Notes under the pieces: generated by a model
Database searches by the model: none
Seen by the model: only the letters and a program-made list of their open reading frames with translations
Told to the model about the DNA's origin: nothing
Part shown: piece after piece, positions 11,590-23,860 of the stretch
Position numbering within the stretch: the first letter of the stretch is position 1
Layout of the letters: each line of letters starts with the position of its first letter
Source of the DNA: Ceratotherium simum simum
Taxonomy: Eukaryota; Chordata; Mammalia; Perissodactyla; Rhinocerotidae
Length of the DNA: 64,000 bases
Assembly (NCBI RefSeq): GCF_000283155.1
Contig: NW_004454178.1
Coordinates: 25,910,501 to 25,974,500, forward strand
Reading direction: 5' to 3'
Position numbers and translations under genes: made by a program

Positions 11590-11755
11590 TGCAGCATCCC
11601 GAGAGGGAAGGGATTAGTGCTGTCCTCCCTGTACAGATGGTCAAACTGAGTCACAGGGATTGGAGGTAACCTGAGCAGGCCACACGGCTGGCACATGATG
11701 GAGACCCAGCAGTCAGACACCAGAGTCCATGCTCATAACCATCACGATCATGTTG
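11590..11755 (-). repeat. MIR SINE, minus strand
   Basis: 'cctgtacagatggtcaaactgagtcacagggattgg' and 'caggccacacggctggcacatgatggagaccca' (in segments) are the reversed MIR core. Confidence 0.8.
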
Positions 11756-11839
11756 AGTGGAGTGAAAGGCACTGGGTGGGAGTTAGGATTCCTGCGCTCT
11801 GCTTCTGCACCCTGTCTTTGGAGCACTCACTCACACCAT

Positions 11840-12600
11840 TGTCCTGGCCAGACTTGGGATCCTCTCCATCCCCTCACCCTCCAAGCCCCCCACCCAGGGC
11901 TGCCACATCTCCCTCCTGAATTTCCTGCACACCACTCCCTCCGCTCCATGCTGGCCCGTCTTGCCTGCACTATCCCAATAGTGTCCTCACTGGCCTGAAG
12001 GCCAGTGCTGCCCCTCCAACCTGTGCCCCACACTGTAGCCTAAAGATTCTTGTAAATACAAGATGGATCCCATCCCGCTGTCCCCCTACACCCCTTCCCA
12101 GCACCCCTGGGATGACGGTGAGACCTTCCTGATTGCTCTGAGCCCTCTGTGGCCTCCTCTCCCACTGCCCACTGCCCGCTGCCTCAGCTCTGTGCCCAGC
12201 CTGGCTGAATTCCTCTCATTTCCTCCAACATGACACTTGCTCTTGGGCTCACACTCCGACCAACACACCCTCCCGGCTCCACTCTTTCCTTGGTAGGCGG
12301 CTCTTCCCATCCCTCAGATCTCAGGTTGGCTATCGCTCCCTCTAGGAACCTTCCCTCACTCCCAGAGACTAGCCGTGATGTCTCTGCTCGTCTCCCAACA
12401 GCACCCACTACTTCCGGCCATAACACCCATCATTCGGTATTGCTCATGCAGACGTGTGTTCCCCACCCGATGCTGAGCTCGCAAGGGCAGGACCTGCCTG
12501 TCTTTGAGGGAGTCTGCAGGCCAGGCACAGAGGCAGCTCGTGCCCTGCTTGCCTCCAGGGTAAGGGCCCAGTCTATACAAGGGACTCCTAAGCACTCTCT
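11840..12600 (+). mobile_element. L2 LINE, plus strand
   Basis: The C/T-rich text runs through L2 ORF2-like and 3' parts. A 3' UTR-like run, 'gatgctgagctcgcaaggg' and 'caggacctgcctgtcttt', occurs near 12470. The long plus open frame at 12230-12901 lies largely in this repeat and is not a gene. Divergence is typical of this ancient family. Confidence 0.6.
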
Positions 12601-13168
12601 CCTGTCGGCCTTACTGATGCAAGTCTACGAACAGACTGTGCATCTGCCACACAGGAGCTGTGCTCGGAGCTGCGGCATGCACAAACGGCAAGGGCCCTCC
12701 TTGGGCTCGAGGAGCAGGCAGTTGAGCCCGGAGAGAGCAAATGCAGTGGGCATCAGGGACATGATGAATGTCCCAGGAGCCCACAGGCCACCCTGCTTGG
12801 TGTCTTTAGAGTGTTCTGATGTTGCCACTGCCCCCCAAGAGCCCCTCAAAGGCCACGCTCTGAGACCAACGAGATGGGACCTAGCAGTCTTCCCCAAGTG
12901 AAGAGTTGGCTCCACTTAATGGCCCGGCCCCAAGCGCTCTCACAGACATCCGCCAGGCCGGGCTCTGGTCTCCATGTGAACATCTGCCGCGCCCGTAAAG
13001 CAGCAGCAGTTGCCAGTCACCCGGACGTCACTCCGTAAATCTGCACGACAACTCGACAACTCAATGAGTGGGGAGGGGCCGGCAGGTTTATGAGGTGTCA
13101 TCTCTGTGATTAACGGGGCCAGGGGCTGTGCAGGAGGGAATGGAGGGCAGGGGGAGGATGAGAGAACA
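12601..13168. other. Unassigned GC-richer sequence
   Basis: No repeat or gene is recognised. CpG dinucleotides are present near 12935-13065 (cgccaggccgggctc, cgcgcccgtaaagc) but the stretch is too short and too sparse to call a CpG island. Confidence 0.5.
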
Positions 13169-13341
13169 AACATGCACGCGAGTGCACGCACACACACACG
13201 TGCGTACACACATACACGCATGCGCATATACGCACATATATACGTGTGTACACATATACTTACATGCACATGTATGCACATATATACACGTGTGCACACA
13301 TGCATGCACTCATACACATATGCATGTGCACACACAAGCAC
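13169..13341. repeat. Alternating purine-pyrimidine (CA/TA/CG) tract
   Basis: The sequence alternates purine and pyrimidine without a break for 78 bases (13182-13259), then 49 bases (13261-13309), then 26 bases (13311-13336). It mixes CA, TA and CG steps rather than being a simple (CA)n array. Long open frames on both strands here are by-products of the repeat. Confidence 0.95.
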
Positions 13342-13634
13342 AAGGGATTCCAGGCCTTGCCAGATTATGGCAGGGACACTGAATGCATTTCCTTTCAGAA
13401 TTTACTTCGTGGCCTGCGTCTACCCCATGCTGGAATATAAAATTAAAAAGTGGGAAAACATAACTGGAAATCCAGACATTTGCCTTGTGATTGCCTTGCA
13501 ATTAGATTAGACGTCCATAGCACGTGGTTTTCTCCATTTTGGAGTTTTGTTTTAGATATCTGGGCATTGAATAGATGCATTTAGAAAAAATCTATTAGAA
13601 TATTGTTCCTAATAGGAAGACAGAGGATAATGGG
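13342..13634. other. Unassigned, possibly conserved
   Basis: No repeat is visible. AT-balanced text such as 'tgcaattagattagacg' and 'cagaatttacttcgtgg' resembles conserved non-coding DNA, but the evidence is weak. Confidence 0.35.
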
Positions 13635-13875
13635 AGGAAGCACCTACTACGTGCCAGAACTCCACTCCCACCACTGTGTACATTTGTCATCTCACTGAAC
13701 ACTCACAGCTACTCTTTGAAAGAGGCATTGCTTCCACATTTTCTAAGTGAAGAGAATGAGGTTTAATAAAGTGTTCAAACTGATATAAAAAGACAGCGGC
13801 AGGGCTAGGAGCCAATCCACACTCACTGATGCCAGCGTCTGTGCTCAGTCTAATACATCCCACTGCACGTAACAC
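13635..13875 (-). repeat. MIR SINE, minus strand
   Basis: The order 'cctactacgtgccagaac', 'catctcactgaacactcacagc', 'cagcggcagggctaggagcc' and 'gtctgtgctcagtctaata' follows the reversed MIR consensus over most of its length. Confidence 0.8.
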
Positions 13876-14634
13876 GTGTTCATCAAACTGACAGCAAAGT
13901 GGGGCTGCACGCTTAACAAGTCCCTTCAAAGCTTAATCAGTATTTACTAAGGATATGAATCATGCATGAAACTGTACAACTCTTCAAAACCCTTCCCTTG
14001 GCAACTTATCATTTTTCTTGGAGGTGCTGTCGATTCATGGTATTGATTCAGCTTCTCCAAGTTTTATAGCTTAGAGCATTGAAACTGTGGAACTTCCAGC
14101 TCAGGAACCTTCTCAAGCCCAAACCCAAGGCTGCACATCGCAGTTGCTCATCAGATGTTTGTTAATCAAAGAGTGACGGGATGAAGGCATAAGTAAGTGA
14201 AATGAATTTTTCTCAATTTTATGGTGAAACAGGTGGGTGCACACTTGTCAGAGTCAAGGTCATGTGGAAATGAGCCAATGAAGGACCATCACTCTGGCGG
14301 TCACTGCTAGTGAGGTCAGCGGTTGCTGTGGCACCCAGTGCTCCTGAAGCTGGCCAGCGAGAGGCAAGGACTCACCTGTTTGCACAGGGAGTAACCGTTC
14401 TCTGACATTCAGGCAATATGCAGAAGCCTCTGCCTGCAAAAGAGAAAGTGCTGGCAAGAGGGAGGCGTGCAGCAAACGCTTCCTCTGAAGATCGTGGGGG
14501 AGGGCAGTTAGGAGCTGTTGCAGCCCATCCAGCAACAGAGGATGAAGCTGTGGCAGCAGAGATGGAGGAAGAGCGGGGATGGGCAGACAAGGAGGAAAGC
14601 TCAGTGGGATTTCAGCTCCAATCGTGTGAGGGCT
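13876..14634. other. Unassigned sequence
   Basis: No gene is recognised. Complementary open frames at 14260-14590 minus and 14418-14636 plus are unremarkable in composition. The part near 14140-14200 could be a decayed L2 or MIR end. Confidence 0.45.
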
Positions 14635-14720
14635 GAGGAAGAGTCAAGGATGACTCCCAAGCTTCTAGCTTGATTGATGAGGTGAGTGAGCAATGCAATC
14701 TTTCTTGGAGAGAGGGAAAA
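14635..14720 (-). repeat. L2 fragment, minus strand
   Basis: The text 'gagtcaaggatgactccca' followed by 'agcttctagcttga' is a reversed L2 ORF2 segment. Only a short piece is recognisable. Confidence 0.65.
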
Positions 14721-15399
14721 ATGAGGGAAGAGAATATTGTCACAGAAACCGAAGAAGGAGAAATGTTCAGAATGAAAATATGGTCTAGAGTGCCAATCGC
14801 TACATAGACATACTTAAGAAATAGTGAAACATGGAAGCAGTGATTCCTGTGTTTTCTACCATGTCTGGAGAAATCTTCACTATGGAATACTCAAAACATG
14901 GGATAAACTACAAAAATAAACAGCTTTTTATATGCATGGCTTGGTTAGTGGAGAGGGAGAGGAAATTGTCAGAGCCTGAAATAAACACGAACCTAGAGAA
15001 GCGGTCCAGCGGCTGGAGATGGTCCTCTCCTGGGGGATTCTGCCCATCCCTGGTGGCTTATAGCCTGGATTTAGTAAACCACTTATTAAATTAATAAGCC
15101 ACTTATATAAGCCACTGTGCTCAGGGACAGAGAACAAAGCTGGGGGCTTGTGCCAGGCTGGAAGTTAAATTAGAGACCCCAAATAAAGCCAGAGCACCTA
15201 AAGTGTGCTATCTCAGTAAGTAAAACTTGGGGGGAAAATAAAACAACTTGCCCCACTGAAAGAGATGGTCCTACTCTGGGTGGATCTGAGTAAAAAAGTA
15301 TCCTCAAGGAATCCCTAACTTAAAGCCGGTACTTACAAGAGATTGGGACTGGCATTCACACTATGACACTCCTCGCATGGGGAAAAAGCTCTGAAAATT
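14721..15399. other. Unassigned sequence
   Basis: No gene or named repeat. A local imperfect repeat of 'aagccacttat' occurs at about 15078-15115. Confidence 0.45.
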
Positions 15400-17410
15400 T
15401 AGATTGAAGAAGTTGCATTGACATATGGTCAATTCCCCAGGCACCTGGAATATGTAAATTTGGAGGAATAAACTTTGAACTCAGTCCTCAGCAGATAAAA
15501 TCCTATGGAAGATGGATTTGCTATCAAATGACACAATTCACACAAAGAAACAAGCCACCAAGAGTGAGAATCAGCAGAAATTACAAACTGCAGAATATGA
15601 TCCACAAAGATTGAGGATGTCATAATTATCAGATACTGGAATATAAAATACATTCCTTTTATCTGTTTCAAGAAGTGAAAGAAGATTTTGAAAGTATTAT
15701 GGCGAGAAATTATCAAAGAAATGAATAAGTAGAGACAAACTAGAATGAATACAATGGCTAAATATGAAAAATAGAATAGCTAGGGGACTGGCCCAGTGGC
15801 GTAGGGGTTAAGTCCGCACACTCCACTTCAGTGGCCCAGTTCACAGGCTCGGATCCTGGGCATGGACTGATGCACGGCCCGTCAAGCCCTGCTGTGGCGG
15901 CATGCCATATACAAAGCAGAGGAAGATGGGCAAAGATGTTAGCTCCAAGCTAATCTTCCTCAGCAAAAAGAGGAAGATTGACAGAGGTTAGCTCAGGGCC
16001 AATCTTCCTCACACACACACACAAAATAGAATAGCTAAAATCAGAAACTCACTAGATGGAGTAAACAGGAGATTAAATACAGCTACAGAGAGACTAAGTA
16101 AATTGGAAGATAGATCTGAATAATTTTCATAGACTGCAACATGTAAAAGAGATGGAAAATATGGAAGATAAGGAGATGGAGAATGGAGAGAATGGGAGAG
16201 AGGCAATATTTGAAGAGATAATTGAAGAGAATTTGCCATAACTGTTGAAAGACTCTAACATTCAGATTAAGAAACTGTAGTGAACACCAAGCAGAATAAA
16301 TAAAAAGAAAACCACTCTAGAAGCATCATAATGAATTGAAGAACACCAAAGACAAAGAGAACATCTGAAAATAGGGAGAAAACAAATTATCTAAAGAGGA
16401 ACAGCAGTTTGAGGATTGACATTTCAACAACAAAAGAAGCCAGAAGACAGTGGAATAATATCTTCAAAATATTTAAAGAAAATAATTCTCAATCTAAAAT
16501 TGTATGCCTGGAATATCTATCTTCCCAAAATGAGGATGAAATAAAGATTCCTCAGATTAACAAAAATGGAGAGAATTCATAGCCGACAGACTCTTCTGAA
16601 GAGATTTTAGGAAGGAGAATAGTTCCAGAAGGAAAGTCTGAGAGTCAAGAAGGAATGGTTTGCAAAACAATAGTCTGAATAGTGACTATAAAAACAATAA
16701 TAATAATGTATAATCTTGGATGAAAGAAAACAAGATAGCCATACGTTGATGAAAGCAATAGCATATAAATTGGAGTGGGGTGATCAGAGTTAAAGCATTC
16801 TGAAGTCCTTTTTTTTAGAGAGAAAGGTAAAGATATTGTTTTTAGAATTTAAATTAAAGAAAGCTGGGAAATAAAGGGATAGAGAAAAGTTAATACCCAA
16901 TGAAAGCTGTTATAACTGTATTAATTCTAGACCAAATCTAGGCTAAGGCAAAAAGCTTTACTATAAATAAAGAGGGTCAGCGCATATTGACAAAATGTTC
17001 AATCTAACAGGGAAATATGATAATTTTAGTCTTGTGTGACTTAATAATATAAGCATTAAAATGTATAAAATAAAAATTGGCAGAACCTCTAAGAAAAATT
17101 GACAAAAATCACCAACCTAATGAATATTTTAATATACCACTCCTAGTGATTGATAGATGAAGAAGACAACACTCAGAAAGGGTAGACAAGACTTAATCAA
17201 TGTAATTAAAAGTCTGCATCCGTTGGGCGTATGTAAAACACTGCGCGCAACAACTGGAGAGGGCTCATTCTTTCAAGAACACAGGGTGCATTTTCAAAAA
17301 TTGACAGTACCTTACACCCAAAGCAAGTCTCAACAAAGTTTGAAGAGTTAGTAGACCATGTTATTTAACTGTATTGCAGTTAAGTTATAAACCAACAAGA
17401 AGATAATATA
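15400..17410 (+). mobile_element. Old L1 (ORF1 to endonuclease region), plus strand, split by a SINE
   Basis: From about 16040 the text follows an L1M-class element in sense: 'ggagtaaacaggagattaaatacag', 'aacaccaaagacaaagagaa', 'gccagaagacagtggaataat', then near 17130-17400 an endonuclease-region stretch of ORF2 ('cactcctagtgattgatag', 'caagtctcaacaaagttt'). The part before the SINE (15400-15767) is weaker. Frames are broken throughout. A younger ERE SINE at 15783-16022 interrupts it. Confidence 0.75.
15768..16037 (+). mobile_element. ERE-type SINE, plus strand, with 15-bp target-site duplication
   Basis: The body 15783-16022 starts ggggactggcccagtggcg and has a Pol III A-box-like 'tggcgtaggggttaag' and a B-box-like 'ggctcggatcc' at 15846-15856. 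It ends with two 'gaagatt/aatcttcctc' tail modules and a short CA run. The duplication aaaatagaatagcta flanks it at 15768-15782 and 16023-16037. It inserted into the old L1. Confidence 0.96.
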
Positions 17411-18236
17411 TCTGTGGACCCGTCACTAATTCTAGCCCAGACTTGCTGATAGATCGACTCAGCACAGTTGAGGAGACCGGGTTAAACCATCACTTCTATT
17501 GATGGACTAGAGGCAACTTCTGGCTCCAGTCTAGGCTGGTTGTTCTCTAGCCCTCCTATTCTAGAACTTTTCCTCACCATCATCCTGCTTAGAGAAGTCT
17601 TCTCCATGTTACACATTCATTTAACAAACTCTATCCAAGTTTCTGAAACCAAAAATGTTCTCATGTTGTTTTCTTTTCTTTTTTTTTTATGGTTCATGGG
17701 CAGGTCTCCCTGAGCACAAGTATTCAGACTTTAAGGCACCCTGTAGCCTGGGAGCAATTCAGCCCACCTACTGTTTCCCTCTGGGTCCCCCAAGTTGGAA
17801 GACTCAGTAGCCTGTCCCAAGGCATTCAATGAGGCGCAGATGTGCTCCTCTCTAAGGAGAATTACTTATAGTCTCCTACCACCTGCTCCCCTCAGGAGCT
17901 CACCATATCCCATCTTCATCCGCGGCCTTGAGGCAAGATAACTCCATGGCAAGGCTTCCCATTCCCAAACTATAGTTTATAAGCAGATTTATTGGAGATG
18001 CATGGAGTTAAATTCTGCCCGACAGCAAAGTGCATGCCTGCAATAACCCACCCTACAACATCTGTTGAAAACAAAAGAAAATATTTCCACATCCTCAGCC
18101 ATGGTTGTAGACCACATCTTCCTGGTCTACGGGGGGATGGGGAAGGACCATGAATGCCCATAACGCATCCCCTTGTTCCATTTCGATTTATTTGCTGGTT
18201 GCATTTCAAATTTTACAAGCACTTATTTTTTTCCCA
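17411..18236. other. Unassigned sequence
   Basis: No gene or named repeat is recognised. A T-rich run at about 17670-17688 is followed by text that could be a decayed LTR, but I cannot support that. Confidence 0.45.
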
Positions 18237-18742
<506 letters not shown>

Positions 18743-18759
18743 CGTGATGGTTTATTCAT

Positions 18760-19110
18760 TTGGCATTTACTGTCAAGTCCTGGTTCTAGTAAGATGAAGA
18801 TATAAAAATGGGGCTCCTTCTTCTTGAGTTTACGAAGAGTTCAGGCTTACAGACTGGAGGGTAGGGGGAGACAGATACCGGGGATCCAGTCAGTAATGAG
18901 CAGTGATGCCCCAAGGGCTGGTGCAAAGGGCTGTGGAAGCACAGAGCAGGACTATTGACCTCACGTGGGGTGTGTGTGTTTGGTGTGCACGCACCTGTGC
19001 TATTACAGACTTTGCAGAGGCAGTGACATTTGTGTGGGGTCCTGCAGGGTGACTAGCAGTTTTCTAGACAGCAAATGAGAAGAAGTACTTGCTGCAAAGA
19101 AGGAAGAACC
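18760..19110 (-). mobile_element. L2 3' end, minus strand
   Basis: The order 'ggcatttactgtcaagtcctggttctagtaagatgaagata', then 'ggctgtggaagcacagagcagg', is the reversed 3' portion of L2 (seen here in pieces). A short GT-rich patch lies at about 18966-18985. Confidence 0.6.
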
Positions 19111-22084
19111 GAGGCAAAGATGAGAACCTGATTTCACAACCAATGTTTAAAGGATTTATCCCTCGACCAGGGGCAGCAATGATATCAGCATTGATCAAGC
19201 TGGGCTCTACAGAAATATTCTCTAACAGAAATGTAAAATTTTTCCTTCATATTCTGGATTGACTAGATGGTCCGCTTATAACCAGCCATGTGATTTCAGC
19301 ACCAAGTTTGCACTTGTGCTCCTGGTAGAGAGGAGTAGTTATTTATTTGACTGAGGTTAAAGAGAAAGAACAAAGATGGACTGCAAATAAACACAGCGTT
19401 TGTACCAGGTGAGAGCCGGAGGATTCCATGGCTCAGAGAGAAACAGTTGTGAAGGAAGCAGCTTTCCACAAGGCACATGGACCCGTGGGTGTGTGGGGCC
19501 ACAGGAACAAGCCCACGCCACTTAACACCACATCGTCTTTGGAAGAGACAGATGAATCTCAGCAAAACAACATCGTCTGTTCATTTAGTTGGTGCTGTAA
19601 ATAGGGACATTAATGGTTTTTATTTTGTCTGTTCTTTTTATGCATATTTCTTTGCATTTTTTGTTGTATAAGAGCTATTACAAAGGGTCCATACTCTGGT
19701 TATATTTATGCATATTTAAGTGGCATTATAATAAAAATAAGACAATCCTGAGCATCTGTAGACATGGCTTTTCCTCAAATGAATCCATATATTCTTCAAG
19801 TATGAGAAACCCTGATAATTTTATTTTTCTTTTTAAAAATAATTGCTTCTATATACCATAACACCAATATACCATAACATTTTGCTTTTTCCTTATTTTT
19901 TTCAGTGTTTAAAACTCTGCTTTTCATTATCAAAAAAGTCAGGCTCTTCTCTCCTCAGATCCACACTGTAAAATAAAGAACATAACATTCCTTTCAATTA
20001 GGCTTTATAAAATGTTGCAGTACAGTTTCTTAAAAAGACGATGAAAAATGGGAAAACATCAATGACTTTTTATCAGAGAAATTTCCTTCACCTCCAAAAA
20101 AGGCTGGAATTAATTTACGGAGCCCTGAAAGTAGAAAAGGGAGACTGAACTGGCCAAGTTCTTTTTCAAAGAGTAAAACTAAAACTCTTAACGGCGAATT
20201 TTTCTCATAGTTCTCATGCTGACAAAAGCAACCTCATAGATCCATCCCGCACTTTTCGAATTTGGCTAAATCACGTAGCTGCCAGGTGAATGATAACTGG
20301 TGCTGGGTGTGTTTAAAAATCAGCTCACCCGATGTCTCAAGAAGGTTTCACTTAGAAGTCATTCTGGCTTTTCAAAAGGAGATTGTGTTCCTTTGAAATT
20401 CCCTGACAGAAGAAATTCCATCTCTGCTTTTTATTATACTATTGCATTAACTCTTATATTAGGATAAAAAGAAACATATTCTGTTCTTTAAACAATAGAA
20501 AAGTCACTCTCACCAGTCTTTTCCTTTTTGGGAATTCTAACGTGTTCATATCCTCAAAGGCATTTTCATTCTTTGGGTGAGATTTGAGGGCCAATAAATA
20601 TTAGCCCCTTGGAAATAGGATAAGAGGCTTCCTTCCCATGCCATAAAAACCACTCACACTCTTTAAGTTTTATCTTAAGACGCAGATGCTATTTAAGAAG
20701 GTTGGGATCCAAATGGACAAAGAATGTTGAGGTAGTTCTGTGTAGAATTATCTGGAAGGAGAGAGTGTGTGACCCAGGGGGACCTGCTCAGTCTATGTTG
20801 CAATCGACCAACCTGGAACTGGGTACCATTGGCTGCCGCAATGCCTCCTCAATTTGCCAGGGAGCCCTGGATGGCTATTGTTGGTATGTGGGATATGCAG
20901 GCAGGAAGCATCATTCTGTTTTGGCTTTGGGGTAAAAAGTTCTCTCTAAGCCAATCCTGATGTCCCTGAGTGAGGACTGAAGCCTTCAGCATGGGGTCTT
21001 GATTATTGTTACAAGAATAAGTAAGACTTTTTTGAATTAGAAAACTAGTTTTGAATGGAAACCTCAGAGAATGACTGTGAAGAAAAGTGGGTGATTTAAT
21101 ATTATTCTCGTCACTGTTTTACTGGCAATAACACTCTCTTTTGCTTTTAAGTATGCAGTTTTCTGTATATACTGTGTCTTCTGATCATGCTTTGCATTGC
21201 CGGTACAGTTTCTGGAAATATTTGTACTGAGCATCCAAAGTACAAGCTAAGACCTTATCAATATATTCTCTTCTCTAGTATATTGTTTATTATAAAAATT
21301 TGTAAAAATATGTCATAACTTATTTTTGAGGAATTCTGTCAGTATTATCATAGCAAGAAGGATTGGCACTAGGCCCACTATCAGAATAGCCCCAGGATGG
21401 GATTCCTGCATGGATTGAAATTTACTGATGAAAGTCTTCCTGCTGATCAACTGAGCTGTGGAGATTTACCAGGCAATGACCTTCATTTAGTCCATAGATT
21501 ACAATCTCATCATCAGCCACCTGCCTTCCCTATCAGATAGCGTAAAAAGAGACAGTATGGATAAACTCTGCAAAATGTCTCAGGCCCATGCAACAGCAGA
21601 GACAATGCTGTCCTTATATTTATCTCCATCTTAGCCTCCATCTCTTTTTCATTATTCAAAGGACACTGGGGAGTGTCTGTCTGACCCACTATACTCTCCA
21701 CTCACACTTATTATTCCTACCAGCACCAGCCAAGTAATTTACTGGTAAATAAGCAACATATTTAGGTTTTTATTACAGCAGTACTTAGGTTTGATCCAAT
21801 TTGCAAAAGAGTGTATAAAACAATATAATTCTGAGAACTGAAAAGTACAATATCTGAAATGAAAATTTAACTGGATGGGATTAACAGCAGGCTGGGGTTG
21901 GCAGAATAAAGATTGGTGAGCTTGAAGAAAGATAAATAGAAAAGATTCAATTTGAAGAGTAAAGAGAAAAAATAGAAAAGAATGAACAGAGTTCAGTGAC
22001 CTGTGGGGTGTAATACTTCTATGAATAACTGTTTCCAGTGCGCACTGTCAATTCTTTTCTATCACACCAGGCTTAAATTGCACT
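19111..22084. other. Long repeat-poor, AT-rich stretch with candidate conserved elements
   Basis: Nearly 3 kb shows no repeat I can name. 19600-19960 and 20000-20400 have homeodomain-like and other motif-rich, non-repetitive text ('ggaattaatttacgg', 'tatgcatatttaagtgg', 'atcacgtagctgccagg') similar to conserved non-coding DNA. 20700-20960 and 21500-21720 hold short open frames without recognised domains. Regulatory function is inference. Confidence 0.4.
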
Positions 22085-22200
22085 CTTCTCTTTCTTCTAT
22101 CTGCCTAAGGACTCCATAAGAAGGACTGGATCCTGGCTGCTCTTGCATCGCCAACACCAAGCACAGCATGCACTATATATTCAACACTCAATAAATACAT
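22085..22200 (+). repeat. L2 3' end, plus strand
   Basis: The run from 'ctaaggactccataagaag' to 'caacactcaataaatacat' fits the 3' end of L2 in sense, which carries a gene-like AATAAA near its terminus. Confidence 0.6.
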
Positions 22201-22245
22201 AGCAACAGGTACTATTTGCAGAATTACTTATAAGTGTGATGCAAT

Positions 22246-22780
22246 TGTGGGGAATCAGAATTGGCCACCCCAAGATGTGTCTCTTTGGAATGAGGATTAT
22301 TTTTGGCTGGTTGTTTTTAACAAAACTGCAGAAGAAGGGAAAAGCTCTGAAAACCAAGTAGAAGCTACCTTTTGTAAGAGATATTTACATATGTAAGGGA
22401 AATCTCCATTTGTAAAGATATCTCCCTCTCTGTACCAGGAAGAAGAGGATGACCTTATCTCTAGAAACTCTTATCAATGTGGAAGGCAAGGACTTAAATC
22501 TGCCCAATAACCATATTCTTGTTTACTGTGCTTTTCTGGTAATCTCCCATAACTGACCCCCCTCACCCCCAACATCCTCCTTTGTCTTTAGCTGAAGAAG
22601 CTATTTAAGGTGGCAGCAGCCATTCTGGCTGTGTTACCCGGTTTTCCTGGGTTTTTCCCATGTATACATGTTATAAGGCTTTGTGTGATTTCCTCCTGTT
22701 GTTCTGCCTCATGTCAATTTAATTCATAGCCCAGCCAGAAGGACCTAAAGGGTAGAGGAATTCTCTTACTCCCCTATACA
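22246..22780 (+). mobile_element. Solo ERV1-type LTR, plus strand
   Basis: The block opens tgtggggaatcagaattgg and closes with '...ggtagaggaattctcttactcccctataca' in pieces. Its right third has the class I LTR layout: a TATA-like 'tgttataaggctttgtgtga', then 'tgcctcatgtcaatttaatt', then 'cagccagaaggacc'. CAAT occurs immediately outside the left end (22242-22245) and at 22779-22782, a possible 4-bp duplication if the terminal CA has mutated. No internal viral sequence adjoins it. Confidence 0.75.
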
Positions 22781-22980
22781 ATCCAAATGCCCAGAAGTAG
22801 GGAAATGGTTAAATTATGTACATCTGTATAATGGAACAGATTACAAACACTGAAAATTTTATTTTTGAAGAATATCTAATGATATGAGAAAATTCTCCTG
22901 ATATGGTATTATATGAAGATAGGAAGATACACAATTTTATATACAACATGATCTTGCTTTTCCTTACAAATTATATCTTT
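22781..22980 (+). repeat. Old L1 3' end, plus strand
   Basis: 'gaaatggttaaattatgtacatctgtataatggaac' in segments, then 'gaagaatatctaatgatatg', follows the L1ME-type 3' end in sense. It is short and diverged. Confidence 0.6.
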
Positions 22981-23640
22981 TTATTCATTCATTCAACAGA
23001 TGTTTATTCATGCACATTATTGCTAAGCATCACTGTTCTAGGTGCTAGCTGCATGTCTGTGTGTGTGTTTGTGTGTATGTATGTGGGTGTGTATATGTGT
23101 ATACAAAACCAGCCATGTCTCCTTATGGAGTTTATATTAAAGACAGGGTAGATAGAAAACAAAAGAAGTTGCATATTTAATTAGATGACAAGTAGTAGGG
23201 ATAAAAACAAGACAGGCAAGGGATATAAGTGATTACCAGGGGAACTTTTATAGGATTATCAGGAGAATCACACAAACATTGAACCATGACTTGAAGGAGG
23301 TCAGAGACCAAGCCATACGGATATCTGAGAGAAGACCATTCCAGAAAGAGTGAGAAGCTTAAGAGCACTGAGCCAAGAGGAGACTGGTGTGTTTGAGGAC
23401 CAGCAAGGAGGCCAGTGTGGCTGCAGCAAAGGGAATGAGGCAGAGAGTGACAAGGGATGAGGTCAGAGAGGCCCTGAGGGTCCAGCACATGTAGGCCTGG
23501 AGGTCATTGTAAGGACTTAGGCTTTTACTCTCAAATAGGATGGTTTTGAACAGAGAAGTGACATGATCTGACCTAGGTTTTGAAAGAATCACTCTGGCTC
23601 CTGTGTTGAGAAAAGACTCAAGGAGGCCAAGACTGGATAG
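22980..23640 (-). mobile_element. L2 LINE, minus strand, with GT-rich patch
   Basis: Starting with 'ttattcattcattcaacag' and continuing through 'aagaccattccagaaagag', 'gaggccagtgtggctgcag', 'gacatgatctgacctagg' and 'atcactctggctcctgtg', this is a good reversed match to the L2 3' half. A GT-rich simple patch at 23056-23106 replaces part of it. Confidence 0.8.
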
Positions 23641-23704
23641 GGTGTGTGTGTGTGTGTCTGTGTGTGTGTGTGTCTGTCTGTATGTGCGTGTATGTATGTA
23701 CCTG
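23641..23704. repeat. (TG)n microsatellite, interrupted
   Basis: TGTGTG units with TC and GTAT interruptions run for about 64 bases at the end of the L2 fragment. Open frames that cross it are artefacts of the repeat. Confidence 0.9.
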
Positions 23705-23860
23705 CCATGTGACTCTAGGCAAGGCGTGAGGCACTCAACTTCAAGAGGAAGTCTTGGTCTCTTCATCTATGAAATGAGTATTACAGCTTATACGATTATC
23801 CTCGGAATAGAATTTGAGGAAGCCCCCTGTGAACTGTACAACAGTATACACTTAAGAGGT
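23705..23860 (+). repeat. MIR SINE, plus strand
   Basis: 'catgtgactctaggcaagg' and 'ttggtctcttcatctatgaaatgag' (in pieces) match the MIR core in sense. Confidence 0.75.

Noticed and set aside
12230..12901. 223-codon plus-strand open frame as a gene
   Set aside because: Most of it lies in C/T-rich L2-like sequence, opposite-strand frames are open too, and no domain or splice context is visible.
13088..13510. Histidine/threonine/cysteine-rich small proteins
   Set aside because: They are translations of the alternating CA/TA/CG simple repeat.
15846..15856. tRNA gene
   Set aside because: The A-box and B-box-like sequences belong to a tRNA-derived ERE SINE with flanking target-site duplication, not to a functional tRNA.
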